Positions 6,212 to 12,589 of a stretch of 16,657 nt of DNA are shown here, piece after piece. The notes beneath the pieces were generated by a model. That model had not been told where the DNA came from and did no database searches. It saw only the letters and a program-made list of their open reading frames with translations. The stretch lies in assembly GCA_902478705.1 (NCBI GenBank), contig CABSMB010000008.1:1-16657 (forward strand), in the 5' to 3' direction. Positions within the stretch are counted from its first letter, which is position 1. The number at the start of each line of letters is the position of its first letter. The position numbers and the translations under genes are program-made. Origin of the DNA: an uncultured Collinsella sp. Its GTDB lineage: Bacteria; Actinomycetota; Coriobacteriia; Coriobacteriales; Coriobacteriaceae.

Positions 6212-7006
6212 TTAGTCTTCGTCGTCTTCGAGCGGATCGTAGTCGGAATCGACACCGGCGGCTGCATGGGAACCGTTGAACTTGAAGCCCATGAAGACGA
6301 CAGCCAGGCACACACCGATCAGAGCGACCGCGATGACGGACAGGTTGAGGTAAGCGGCGAGCAGGAAACCGATGAACAGGAACGGAGTCATACCCTTCTT
6401 GATCATCATGGTGAGCAGCAGGGCCAAGCCGTAGGCGGTCATGATCTTGGTCGAAACGTTAAGACCAGTGGACAGCCACTCGGGAACCATGTTGACGATG
6501 GCCTGAACCAGGTCGGTACCAACAAAGACGGCGAGGAAGATCGGCAGGAAGTACATGACAGCGTACAGACCGGAGCCGGCGCAGATGTGCATACGGTAGG
6601 CGGTCTTGAAGTTACCGTTATCGATCGCGTTATCTGCCACATGGGTGAGGGCGGCGATGATGGAACGGAACACGATGCCGAGGAGCTGACCCAGGACGGC
6701 AACCGGGATGGCGATCGTCATGGCGGTCTCGGCGGAAGCATCGGTCAGGCACGCAAAGGCAGCGGCCACGATGCCGCCCAGGACCATATCGGGCGGAACG
6801 GCGGCGCCGACCTGCACCAGGCCCATGGACACGAGCTCGACGGCGGCACCGACGGCAAGGCCGGTGGGCACATCGCCCAGCAGCAGACCGACGAGCGTGG
6901 CGCCAACGAGGGGCTGCTCGAAGTTAAGACGACCGAGCAGGCGGGAGTCCCACATGCAGAACACGCCGACGAGGCCGACGAGCACCGCGCTGATGAACGT
7001 ATTCAT
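6212..7006 (-). CDS. PTS mannose/fructose/sorbose-family transporter subunit IIC
   Basis: A 264-residue polytopic membrane protein forming the sugar-binding channel with IID. Characteristic IIC stretches are LNFEQPLVGATLVGLLLGD (residues 27-45), GAAVELVSMGLVQVGAAVPPD and GIVAAAFACLTD. About eight hydrophobic segments span the protein, which ends in an acidic cytoplasmic tail (DPLEDDED). The start at 7006 has AAAGGAG 7 bases upstream. It lies 36 bases after the IIAB gene and 13 bases before IID, consistent with one operon. Confidence 0.95.
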   Translation of the reverse strand: MNTFISAVLVGLVGVFCMWDSRLLGRLNFEQPLVGATLVGLLLGDVPTGLAVGAAVELVSMGLVQVGAAVPPDMVLGGIVAAAFACLTDASAETAMTIAIPVAVLGQLLGIVFRSIIAALTHVADNAIDNGNFKTAYRMHICAGSGLYAVMYFLPIFLAVFVGTDLVQAIVNMVPEWLSTGLNVSTKIMTAYGLALLLTMMIKKGMTPFLFIGFLLAAYLNLSVIAVALIGVCLAVVFMGFKFNGSHAAAGVDSDYDPLEDDED

Positions 7007-7042
7007 ACCCTTCTCCTTTCAGTCAGGCAAAAGCCTGGTTGA

Positions 7043-7966
7043 TTACAGCTTGGCGTCGATGTCGACGCTCTGATACGTAGGGGTCTGCTGGACGTAGAGC
7101 TTGATGCCCATGTCGAGCAGCTGGTTGACGTCGGCCTTCTGGGTGGCGTCGAGGAAGACGGAGCTGTCCTTGCCGCCGACCTGATCGGCACCGTCGTGGT
7201 TGGCGGTGGCGCCCAGGTTGATGGCGTCGAGCTTGTAGCCCTGGCAGAACTGCAGCATCTCGGCCGTGTTGCCAAAGACGAACATGACGCGCTCGCCGAG
7301 GGTGTTGAGCTTGTCCATCTTGGCGAGGGCACGCTCGACGGTGAAGACGTTCAGGCGCACGCCCTGAGGCTTGGCCAGCTTAAGAGCGCCCTTCTTGATG
7401 TCATCGTTGGCGGCAGCGTTGTCGACGACGATGATGCGCTCGGCCTGAACCTTGGTGGTCCAGGTAAAAACGACCTGGCCGTGCAGCAGACGGTAGTCAA
7501 GACGTGCGAGGACGATCTTGGCGGGACCGGAGCTGTGACGGGACGCCTTGGCCTTCTTGGCAGGAGCCGCGGCGGCCTCGACCGGTGCGTTGGGGTTGGT
7601 CAGACCGGTGCGGGCCTCGTTGATGAGGGCCGCGAGCTCGGCGCCCTTGACGGGGACGGGGCTCATAGCGAGCGTGAGCGCCAGCGGGATGTTGAAACCG
7701 CTGACAACCGTGAACTTCGTGCCGTTCTTGGAAAGCTCGACCATGTTGTTGTTGACCGAGCTGCCGAGCATATCGGTCAGCACATAGACGGTGTCGTCCG
7801 CGTTGAACGTGGCGATCATAGCCTCAACCTTATTGGTGATGGGCTCCTTGTCGTCACGAGCAAGCGACACGACGTGGACGTTCGACACGTCGCCGAGAAC
7901 CATCTCGAGCGTGTCTTTGGCGCCTGCGGCCAGGCCGCCATGAGATGCGAGAATGATCTGATTCAT
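7043..7966 (-). CDS. PTS mannose-family fused EIIA-EIIB component
   Basis: A 307-residue cytoplasmic phosphotransfer protein, fused in the order A-B as in E. coli ManX. The IIA domain (1-120) has the phospho-accepting His9 in LASHGGLAAG and VYVLTDMLGSS. An Ala/Lys/Pro-rich linker (about 125-147) joins it to the IIB domain (148-307), whose phospho-His162 sits in RLDYRLLHGQVVFTW. HPr-phosphate would pass its phosphate to His9, then His162, then the incoming sugar. The start at 7966 follows a very strong AAGGAGGAGG. This is the first gene of the operon ending at 4182; a putative regulator-1 operator lies 29-44 bases upstream of the start. The deglycase in the operon suggests a glucoselysine- or fructoselysine-like substrate; other amino sugars remain possible. 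Confidence 0.95.
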   Translation of the reverse strand: MNQIILASHGGLAAGAKDTLEMVLGDVSNVHVVSLARDDKEPITNKVEAMIATFNADDTVYVLTDMLGSSVNNNMVELSKNGTKFTVVSGFNIPLALTLAMSPVPVKGAELAALINEARTGLTNPNAPVEAAAAPAKKAKASRHSSGPAKIVLARLDYRLLHGQVVFTWTTKVQAERIIVVDNAAANDDIKKGALKLAKPQGVRLNVFTVERALAKMDKLNTLGERVMFVFGNTAEMLQFCQGYKLDAINLGATANHDGADQVGGKDSSVFLDATQKADVNQLLDMGIKLYVQQTPTYQSVDIDAKL

Positions 7967-7994
7967 CTTGCCTCCTCCTTTTCGTTATGGTCAT

Positions 7995-8010
7995 TATAAC
8001 GTCTTATACG
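7995..8010 (-). promoter_or_regulatory. Putative regulator-1 operator before the PTS operon
   Basis: The minus strand reads CGTATAA-GA-CGTTATA, the same tandem half-site layout as 1844-1859 and 9272-9287. It overlaps a TATAAT-like -10 and lies 29 bases before the EIIAB start, a normal place for repression. A second -10-like TATACT lies further upstream. Confidence 0.6.
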
Positions 8011-8096
8011 TTGCTTATATTGCTAATTAGTATAAAGACCGTTCGCGGGTGAAAATCGACCGTTGACGGGTTTAACGTACTTGAAACGTTGGGGTT

Positions 8097-8147
8097 GGAT
8101 AGGCCGGTGCTGTTTTGTCGACACCCGATCAGACGCCTCGCCTATCC
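8097..8147 (-). other. Inverted repeat after the DMT transporter gene
   Basis: GGATAGGC (8097-8104) pairs with GCCTATCC (8140-8147), with a 35-base interior that has a small GGTG/CACC stem. It directly follows the stop codon at 8149 on the minus strand. There is no T run, so a terminator role is uncertain. Confidence 0.4.
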
Positions 8148-8148
8148 C

Positions 8149-9231
8149 TTATCGCACGAAGTACCAGGGGCTTTCCTGCACGGTGGGTTCCAGCGCGATG
8201 CCGGTGCGCTCCTTAAACAGATCCATGTCCTGCGATTTCTCCGTCCACCACGCGTTGGGCTTAAAGGTCATGCTCTCAATGACATGACCGACAAACACAC
8301 TGTTGCGCAGCTTAGAGAAGTCGGTGTTCATAATCAGGATGGACGCGAGCACCAGCACGATGCCCAGGACTTTGATCGCGCCGGCGGGCTCGGCGTAGAC
8401 ACCAATGCCCAGCAGTACGGTGACGACCGTCTCGAATGACATTACGACGGGAACTTTCGATGTCTCGAGCCCCATGGACAGACCCTGCATATATAAGATG
8501 TAGGCCACAGCTGTGGGGATGAGTCCAAAGCCAAGGAACAACAGCAGCAGCTGTGGCGACATCGCCGCGGCGACATCCGGCCACGGAGCCGCGATAGCCG
8601 CCATAACCGCACCGCCAAAAACAAAGCCCCAAAACGTGACAGCCAGCGGGTGGACCGTCTTGGTTGCTATCCGGCTAAACACCGCGAGCGACGCACCACA
8701 AAGACCTGCAATCACGCCCGACGTGACGCCCCAAACCGAAAAATGGAAACCGGAAAGGTCGCCATTGGTCACTGCAAGCACGCAGCCAACGATGTTAAAG
8801 ACAATGGCAACGAGCTTGTTGGGGGTCACGTCCTCGCGATAAAGCACGCGGCCGAGCATGACGCCAAACACCGGCGAGGTGTAGAGCAGCACCGAGGCCG
8901 TGGACATGCCCACCTCGCCCATGCACTCGTAATAGCAGGTGTTGGCGGCGGCCAAACCGACGATACCGACAAGCGCGCAGGGAACAAGCTCTTTAGGGCT
9001 TGCCTTGAACAGGGCCAGCGGACCCTGAGCCACGGTAGACCCCTCACCCGGACGACAGCCCATAAACATCAGGACCGGCGCCAAGATAAGCGCTCCGACC
9101 AACAAGCGAAAGGCAGCCATGCTCTGGGACGAAACGCCCATGGCCGAGATGCCGTTTACAAAGATTCCGATGCTGCCCCACATAAGCGCGGCGACCAGCA
9201 CCAGCACATAGCCCAGATTGCTTTTCTTCAA
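8149..9231 (-). CDS. DMT-superfamily (EamA) transporter
   Basis: A 360-residue membrane protein with two EamA repeats of about five helices each. The first begins SNLGYVLVLVAALMWGSIGI (a classic EamA start) and contains ANTCYYECMGEVGMSTASV. The second contains GVTSGVIAGLCGASLAVFSR and AVAYILYMQGLSMGLETSKV with EPAGAIKVLGIVLV. A hydrophilic tail of about 50 residues follows the last helix and is unusual for the family. DMT carriers often export amino acids or other small metabolites. An in-frame GTG at 9267 lacks a ribosome site; the TTG at 9231 has GAGGAGG 5 bases upstream and places the first helix correctly, so it is preferred. The shared operator suggests co-regulation with the PTS operon, and export of the released amine is a reasonable guess. 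Confidence 0.88.
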   Translation of the reverse strand: MKKSNLGYVLVLVAALMWGSIGIFVNGISAMGVSSQSMAAFRLLVGALILAPVLMFMGCRPGEGSTVAQGPLALFKASPKELVPCALVGIVGLAAANTCYYECMGEVGMSTASVLLYTSPVFGVMLGRVLYREDVTPNKLVAIVFNIVGCVLAVTNGDLSGFHFSVWGVTSGVIAGLCGASLAVFSRIATKTVHPLAVTFWGFVFGGAVMAAIAAPWPDVAAAMSPQLLLLFLGFGLIPTAVAYILYMQGLSMGLETSKVPVVMSFETVVTVLLGIGVYAEPAGAIKVLGIVLVLASILIMNTDFSKLRNSVFVGHVIESMTFKPNAWWTEKSQDMDLFKERTGIALEPTVQESPWYFVR

Positions 9232-9236
9232 CGCAG

Positions 9237-9243
9237 CCTCCTC
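9237..9243 (-). promoter_or_regulatory. Ribosome binding site deciding a TTG start for the DMT gene
   Basis: The minus strand reads GAGGAGG, 5 bases before TTG at 9231-9229. The alternative GTG at 9267 has no purine-rich site and lies almost on the operator. Confidence 0.8.
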
Positions 9244-9271
9244 GGTATTGTTTCCAATATGTTTCACACTA

Positions 9272-9287
9272 CGTTATAGTCGTTATA
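9272..9287 (-). promoter_or_regulatory. Putative regulator-1 operator before the DMT transporter
   Basis: The plus strand reads CGTTATA-GT-CGTTATA, a perfect tandem repeat of the half site seen at 1844-1859 and 7995-8010. On the minus strand a TTGAAA-like -35 lies just upstream and a TATAAC-like -10 lies within the motif. Confidence 0.55.
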
Positions 9288-9348
9288 TACATTTTTCAAG
9301 ACACAAATCGCCGAACGGAAAAATCTGCTCGCCCACACACTCATTGGG

Positions 9349-9376
9349 TAGTCATTGGGGACGTCCCCAACGACTA
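9349..9376. repeat. Palindrome with GGGGAC-GTCCCC core
   Basis: TAGTC-A-TTGGGGAC faces GTCCCCAA-C-GACTA, one A/C mismatch in a 28-base palindrome. Another GACTGTCCCC follows at once. The core matches the palindrome at 5256-5286. The surrounding 9288-9457 stretch holds no gene that can be supported. Confidence 0.7.
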
Positions 9377-9457
9377 GGACTGTCCCCAACTGCCGGCAGA
9401 AAAGGAACGCCCCCAAGTGCCACATCTGGACCAAGGCGACGCCGATGCTTTGGCAGC

Positions 9458-9605
9458 GTCAGCGAAAACCCGCCAGAGCGAGCAAGGTGCCTTGAAGCGA
9501 AGCGGCATTGACCTTCTGGTCATGCCGCTGAAGCTGAAAGGCAGATTGCCGCTCTGGCGGGTTTGCAGCGTCGAGCCGTTACGCGGTTTGGTAAAACCGC
9601 GTAAC
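9458..9605. repeat. Element A, copy 2: structured repeat with long hairpin
   Basis: Same plan as 944-1090: GTCAGCGAAAAC (9458-9469), arm CCGCCAGAGC (9470-9479), GAGCAAGG (9480-9487), inner helix TGCCTT (9488-9493), a hairpin with TTCT loop (9501-9529), AAGGCA (9538-9543), GATTGCC (9544-9550), arm GCTCTGGCGG (9551-9560) and the 45-base end (9561-9605) identical to copy 1. Both helices differ in sequence from copy 1 but stay perfectly paired. Its final base is part of the TAG stop codon of deglycase 2. Confidence 0.85.
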
Positions 9606-10597
9606 TAATACTCAAGCTTCCACATGTAGCGGCGCGTCATGTAGTCCTTGTGAGTTACGGCAGAGAGCGCACGCATGTACACGTTGTTGAGGATCGGGGC
9701 AAAGATCAGGTGGTTGAAGTACTCGCTCACGCTGTCCTTGATGTCGTTGAGGCCGAGCTCCTTGGCGTCGAGCTGATAGACGCGCTCGCCACCGTACTGG
9801 TTGACGAAGCGGATGCCGCGCTCGTCGTTGCAGCGGCTGCGGCCGACGCTGATGAGCTGGAACAGCGAGGTGCGCTTGTCCAGGATCTCGAAGGGGCCGT
9901 GGAAGAAGTCGCAGGTGTTGATGGTGCAGGAGTCGATCTGCAGCATCTCCTGCACGTTGCAGATGCTAAAGACGTAGGCGGCACCAAAGAGCGGACCCTG
10001 AGCCATGACGTTGATGCAGGGCTTGTCGGCGTTCTGCTCGGCCCACTTGGCAGCGAGCGGGCGGGTGTACTCGACGGCCTTGCGATAGATGGGGTCGACC
10101 AAGTCGAACGCGGCCATAGCGGTCTCGTACTCGGCATAGCCCTCGGTCTGCTGTGTAAGCTCCATGGCGATCATGGTCACGACGGCGGAGTTGGTGCGGC
10201 CCATGCAGGACTCATCGACGGCCAGGCTATCGTACTGGATCTTGTAGTCGCAGACCTCGGTAAGGCCGGACTCGTCAACATAGATGGCGATGGTACTGGC
10301 GCCGTGGTCCTTGGCGACCTGGGCGGCGACGATGGTCTCCTTGGTGCCGCGCATGGACACGACCACGGCCAGGGTGTTCTCGTTGACGTAGGCCGGGGTT
10401 GCGTGCACGAACTCGTTGCTGGTATAGCTGGAGCTCACGACCTGCGTGGCCTCGTGCTCCATAAAGTACTGGGCAGGATAGTTGCCGCCGTTGGATCCGC
10501 CAGCGCCAATCCACACGACGCGCTTGATGCCGCCCTTGTCTGCCTTGTCAGCCAAAACCTGGGAGACGACATCCTTAACCTGTTCCTGAGTAGTCAT
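9605..10597 (-). CDS. SIS-domain sugar-amine-6-phosphate deglycase 2 (FrlB/GfrF-like)
   Basis: A 330-residue cytoplasmic paralogue of the deglycase at 4182. The first SIS half has IGAGGSNGGNYPAQYF and SMRGTKETIVAA; the second has AQGPLFGAAYVFS and QEMLQIDSCTINTCDFFHGP; the end is MTRRYMWKLEY. Both paralogues share LxQQTEGY. Glu217 and His233 keep the 16-residue spacing of the FrlB catalytic pair. The Glu just before FHGP in paralogue 1 is Asp230 here, in CDFFHGP instead of GEYFHGP, which could shift substrate choice. The likely reaction is hydrolysis or isomerisation of a phosphorylated Amadori compound. The gene has its own promoter region shared with divergent regulator 2, so it is probably controlled separately from the PTS operon. 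The ATG at 10597 has AAAGG about 10 bases upstream. Confidence 0.85.
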   Translation of the reverse strand: MTTQEQVKDVVSQVLADKADKGGIKRVVWIGAGGSNGGNYPAQYFMEHEATQVVSSSYTSNEFVHATPAYVNENTLAVVVSMRGTKETIVAAQVAKDHGASTIAIYVDESGLTEVCDYKIQYDSLAVDESCMGRTNSAVVTMIAMELTQQTEGYAEYETAMAAFDLVDPIYRKAVEYTRPLAAKWAEQNADKPCINVMAQGPLFGAAYVFSICNVQEMLQIDSCTINTCDFFHGPFEILDKRTSLFQLISVGRSRCNDERGIRFVNQYGGERVYQLDAKELGLNDIKDSVSEYFNHLIFAPILNNVYMRALSAVTHKDYMTRRYMWKLEY

Positions 10598-10636
10598 CGT
10601 GCATCAGCCTTTCTTCTCGTTTGATGCTCTCGATGG

Positions 10637-10654
10637 CATACAAGTTACATACAT
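10637..10654 (-). promoter_or_regulatory. Putative regulator-2 operator before deglycase 2
   Basis: The plus strand reads GCATACAAGTTACATACA. It matches 10775-10792 at 17 of 18 bases and lies about 40 bases before the deglycase ATG. An inverted partial copy (GCATACAACT on the minus strand) lies at 10674-10683, so the deglycase promoter may hold two sites. Confidence 0.6.
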
Positions 10655-10774
10655 GTTTTGGTTATGTCGACTAGTTGTATGCTATATTTGTCCTAGAAAT
10701 TTTGTTGGTAAGGTTTTCGGCAATCCGTTACCAGCGGTTTTATTGTCATGTTGGATACATGCTTTGTTCTGTAA

Positions 10775-10792
10775 GCATACAAGTTAGATACA
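10775..10792 (+). promoter_or_regulatory. Putative regulator-2 operator before its own gene
   Basis: GCATACAAGTTAGATACA lies 10 bases before the ATG of regulator 2 and would cover its transcription start or ribosome site, which suits autorepression. The shared 18-mer at 10637 supports a divergent regulator/target pair. Confidence 0.6.
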
Positions 10793-10802
10793 GGTTGATC
10801 GC

Positions 10803-11525
10803 ATGAACGCTTCGTCTAAAAAGAAACTGGCCCAATACGAGCGCTTGGCAGGCACGCTGCGCGACCGCATCGCCGCCGGCACCTACGCGCGCGGAGACAA
10901 GCTGCCGTCCGAGATGGAGCTCATGGACGAATCGGGGCTGTCGCGCAGCACCGTGCGCCACGCCCTTAAGGTGCTCGTTGATGAGGGCCTGGTGCGCACC
11001 GAGCGCGGGCGTGGCGCCTTTGTGGCCGACACGCCCGCGCTCCACGAGAACAACCTAGTGTTTTCGAGCTATACCAAGCAAGTCGAAGGTCAGGGCATGA
11101 AGCCCACCACGCGCACCGTGGACTCGGGCTTTACCAAGGCGGGCGGCAGCATAGCTAAGTTCTTTGATGCCGCCGTGGGCAGCAAGCTCGTCAAACTTGT
11201 CCGTCTGCGTTATCTGGACGATGCGCCACTGTGCCTGGAGACCACCTACCTGCCGCCAAGCTTCGAGACGCTCATCGATCGCGATATCAACGGTTCTCTC
11301 TACGCCACGCTGCGACAGGAGTTCCATCGCGCACCGGCACAGGGGCACAAAACCTTTGAGGTGTGCTATGCCTCGCAAAACGAGGCGTTTTTGCTCAACG
11401 TTGAGCGCGGGCAGGCGCTGATCCTGATCACCGACTACGTCTACGACACCGACGGCCGCCCGCTCCACGTCTCCAAGCGCATCCAGCGCACCGACAGCGC
11501 CAAATACACCGAGCCCATCGGCTAG
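10803..11525 (+). CDS. GntR-family (HutC/UTRA) transcriptional regulator 2
   Basis: A 240-residue regulator and the only confident plus-strand gene here. The winged helix-turn-helix covers residues 8-78 (LPSEMELMDESGLSRSTVRH, wing GLVRTERGRGAFV). The UTRA domain covers about 90-235 (LETTYLPPSFETLIDR, FEVCYASQNEAFLLNV, LITDYVYDTDGRPLHV). It is a HutC-type protein like regulator 1 but clearly different from it. Divergent arrangement with deglycase 2 and a shared 18-bp motif on both sides of the 205-base gap suggest it controls that enzyme and itself, probably releasing DNA on binding a phosphorylated sugar or sugar-amine. The ribosome site is poor (AGG about 8 bases before ATG). No clear intrinsic terminator follows; element B lies 150 bases downstream. 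Confidence 0.92.
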   Translation: MNASSKKKLAQYERLAGTLRDRIAAGTYARGDKLPSEMELMDESGLSRSTVRHALKVLVDEGLVRTERGRGAFVADTPALHENNLVFSSYTKQVEGQGMKPTTRTVDSGFTKAGGSIAKFFDAAVGSKLVKLVRLRYLDDAPLCLETTYLPPSFETLIDRDINGSLYATLRQEFHRAPAQGHKTFEVCYASQNEAFLLNVERGQALILITDYVYDTDGRPLHVSKRIQRTDSAKYTEPIG

Positions 11526-11677
11526 CGCACCAAACGAGGCAAACTGTACCTAATGAACGTTTTACCTGCGGTTTTATTAAATCTCAAGCCAGCATGGCAC
11601 AAATGCCAACATCGCCTGGCAATACGCGCCGTCCAAGCTCAACTGTTCCTGCTCAGAATATCCAGTACCGCAAATCT

Positions 11678-11911
11678 AAGTGAGTAGACTTTTCGTGACC
11701 TGTCGAGCACACCAAAAACTGTCACCTCTGTGACCTGCGGTTTTACTAAGGCAGATACGCCTTGTGCTCGACCTGCGCCAAAAAGTCTACTCACTTAGTT
11801 CGAATCGAAGCCAAACGGACCCAAATCGAAGCCAAATTAAGCCCATCCGCATCAAAAGACGCGTGAATCCGTACTTCTCGCGGTGGATTGACGCTACAAA
11901 GCGGCCAAAAT
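11678..11911. repeat. Element B, copy 2: long inverted repeat plus conserved flank
   Basis: This is the main content of the 396-base gap between convergent regulator 2 and the GNAT gene. The outer stem CTAAGTGAGTAGACTTTT (11676-11693) pairs with 11781-11798 over 18 bp. The second stem is TCGAGCAC (11703-11710) with GTGCTCGA (11764-11771); the inner stem is AAAACTGT (11715-11722) with GCGGTTTT (11737-11744). The flank to 11911 matches copy 1 with few changes. Bases 11526-11675 hold no supportable gene, only a short ACCTGCGGTTTTAT near 11563-11576 that recalls the element's interior. Confidence 0.85.
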
Positions 11912-11921
11912 AAACCTGTCC

Positions 11922-12512
11922 CTAAATGGTGGGTTTGGGGAGGTCGGGAAACCAGATTGGTTTGGGTTGGTTGGGTGTGCGCTCAGCCAGGACCAGCTCC
12001 ATCCAGCACATGTCGTACCAGCGGCCGAACTTTTGGGCGCAGCGATCGAAGGCACCCACCAGGCGATATCCCATATGGGCATGGAAATCCTGGCTGTTGT
12101 GCGTCAAGTACTCGTCGTCCTTATCGTGCGGCACGGCAATGAGCGCGCACATGTTGGTGACGCCCATCGCGACCAAGCATTGCTTGAGCGCATCGTGCAA
12201 CTTGCGACCCAGCCCGCCATGGCGCACATCGCGTGCCAGGTAGATCGACGTCTCGACCGACCAGTCATAGGCCTCGCGGCTGTTAAGCGCGCTCACGTAG
12301 GCATAGCCTACCGGACGCCCGTCCAACTCCATCACCAAATACGGATAGCGCTTGAGCGTACGCTCGATGCGCCCGGCGAACTCCTCAACGCTCGGCACCT
12401 CGTATTCGCAGGTTATCGCCGTCTCGCGCACATACGGCTCATAGATGGCAAGCAACGCCGACGCGTCTTCGGGCGTCGCCAGGCGAATCGTCGGCTCGGA
12501 CATCTCGGTCAT
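11922..12512 (-). CDS. GNAT family N-acetyltransferase (phosphinothricin acetyltransferase-like)
   Basis: A 196-residue cytoplasmic acetyl-CoA-dependent acetyltransferase. The order is typical of the Pat/YncA group: IRLATPEDASALLAIYEPYV near residue 10, ITCEYEVPSVEEF, LVMELDGRPVGYAYVS, then the acetyl-CoA loop ARDVRHGGLGRKLHDAL and the final GYRLVGAFDRCAQKFGRWYD. Such enzymes acetylate amino groups of small molecules, sometimes toxic ones; the substrate here is not readable. The last 20 or so residues (rich in Pro and Trp) run past the usual fold into sequence beside element B. The start at 12512 has GAAGGG 4 bases upstream; a reading from 12536 would begin within a terminator tract. Confidence 0.88.
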   Translation of the reverse strand: MTEMSEPTIRLATPEDASALLAIYEPYVRETAITCEYEVPSVEEFAGRIERTLKRYPYLVMELDGRPVGYAYVSALNSREAYDWSVETSIYLARDVRHGGLGRKLHDALKQCLVAMGVTNMCALIAVPHDKDDEYLTHNSQDFHAHMGYRLVGAFDRCAQKFGRWYDMCWMELVLAERTPNQPKPIWFPDLPKPTI

Positions 12513-12527
12513 ACAACCCTTCTCCCT

Positions 12528-12571
12528 CAAAAACAAAGGCCGCCTTGCGCCAAACCCAGCGCAAGGCGGCC
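12528..12571 (-). terminator. Rho-independent terminator after the threonine-aldolase-like gene
   Basis: A perfect 13-bp GC-rich stem (12538-12550 with 12559-12571) has an 8-base loop and is followed on the minus strand by TTTGTTTTTG. It lies 19 bases after the stop at 12590 and only about 10 bases before the GNAT ribosome binding site. Confidence 0.9.
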
Positions 12572-12589
12572 CCCCGTCATTACATCAGG

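Noticed and set aside
8097..8147. Inverted repeat considered as a tRNA or riboswitch
   Set aside because: It lacks a cloverleaf, the conserved tRNA bases and any known riboswitch core; only an 8-bp outer stem is visible.
9232..9267. GTG start for the DMT transporter
   Set aside because: No Shine-Dalgarno sequence precedes it and it nearly touches the operator; TTG at 9231 has GAGGAGG at ideal spacing.
11563..11576. ACCTGCGGTTTTAT as a third copy of element B, and a GCGGTTTTAC link between elements A and B
   Set aside because: The matches are only 10-14 bases with no surrounding structure; chance is likely, so they are noted but not called.
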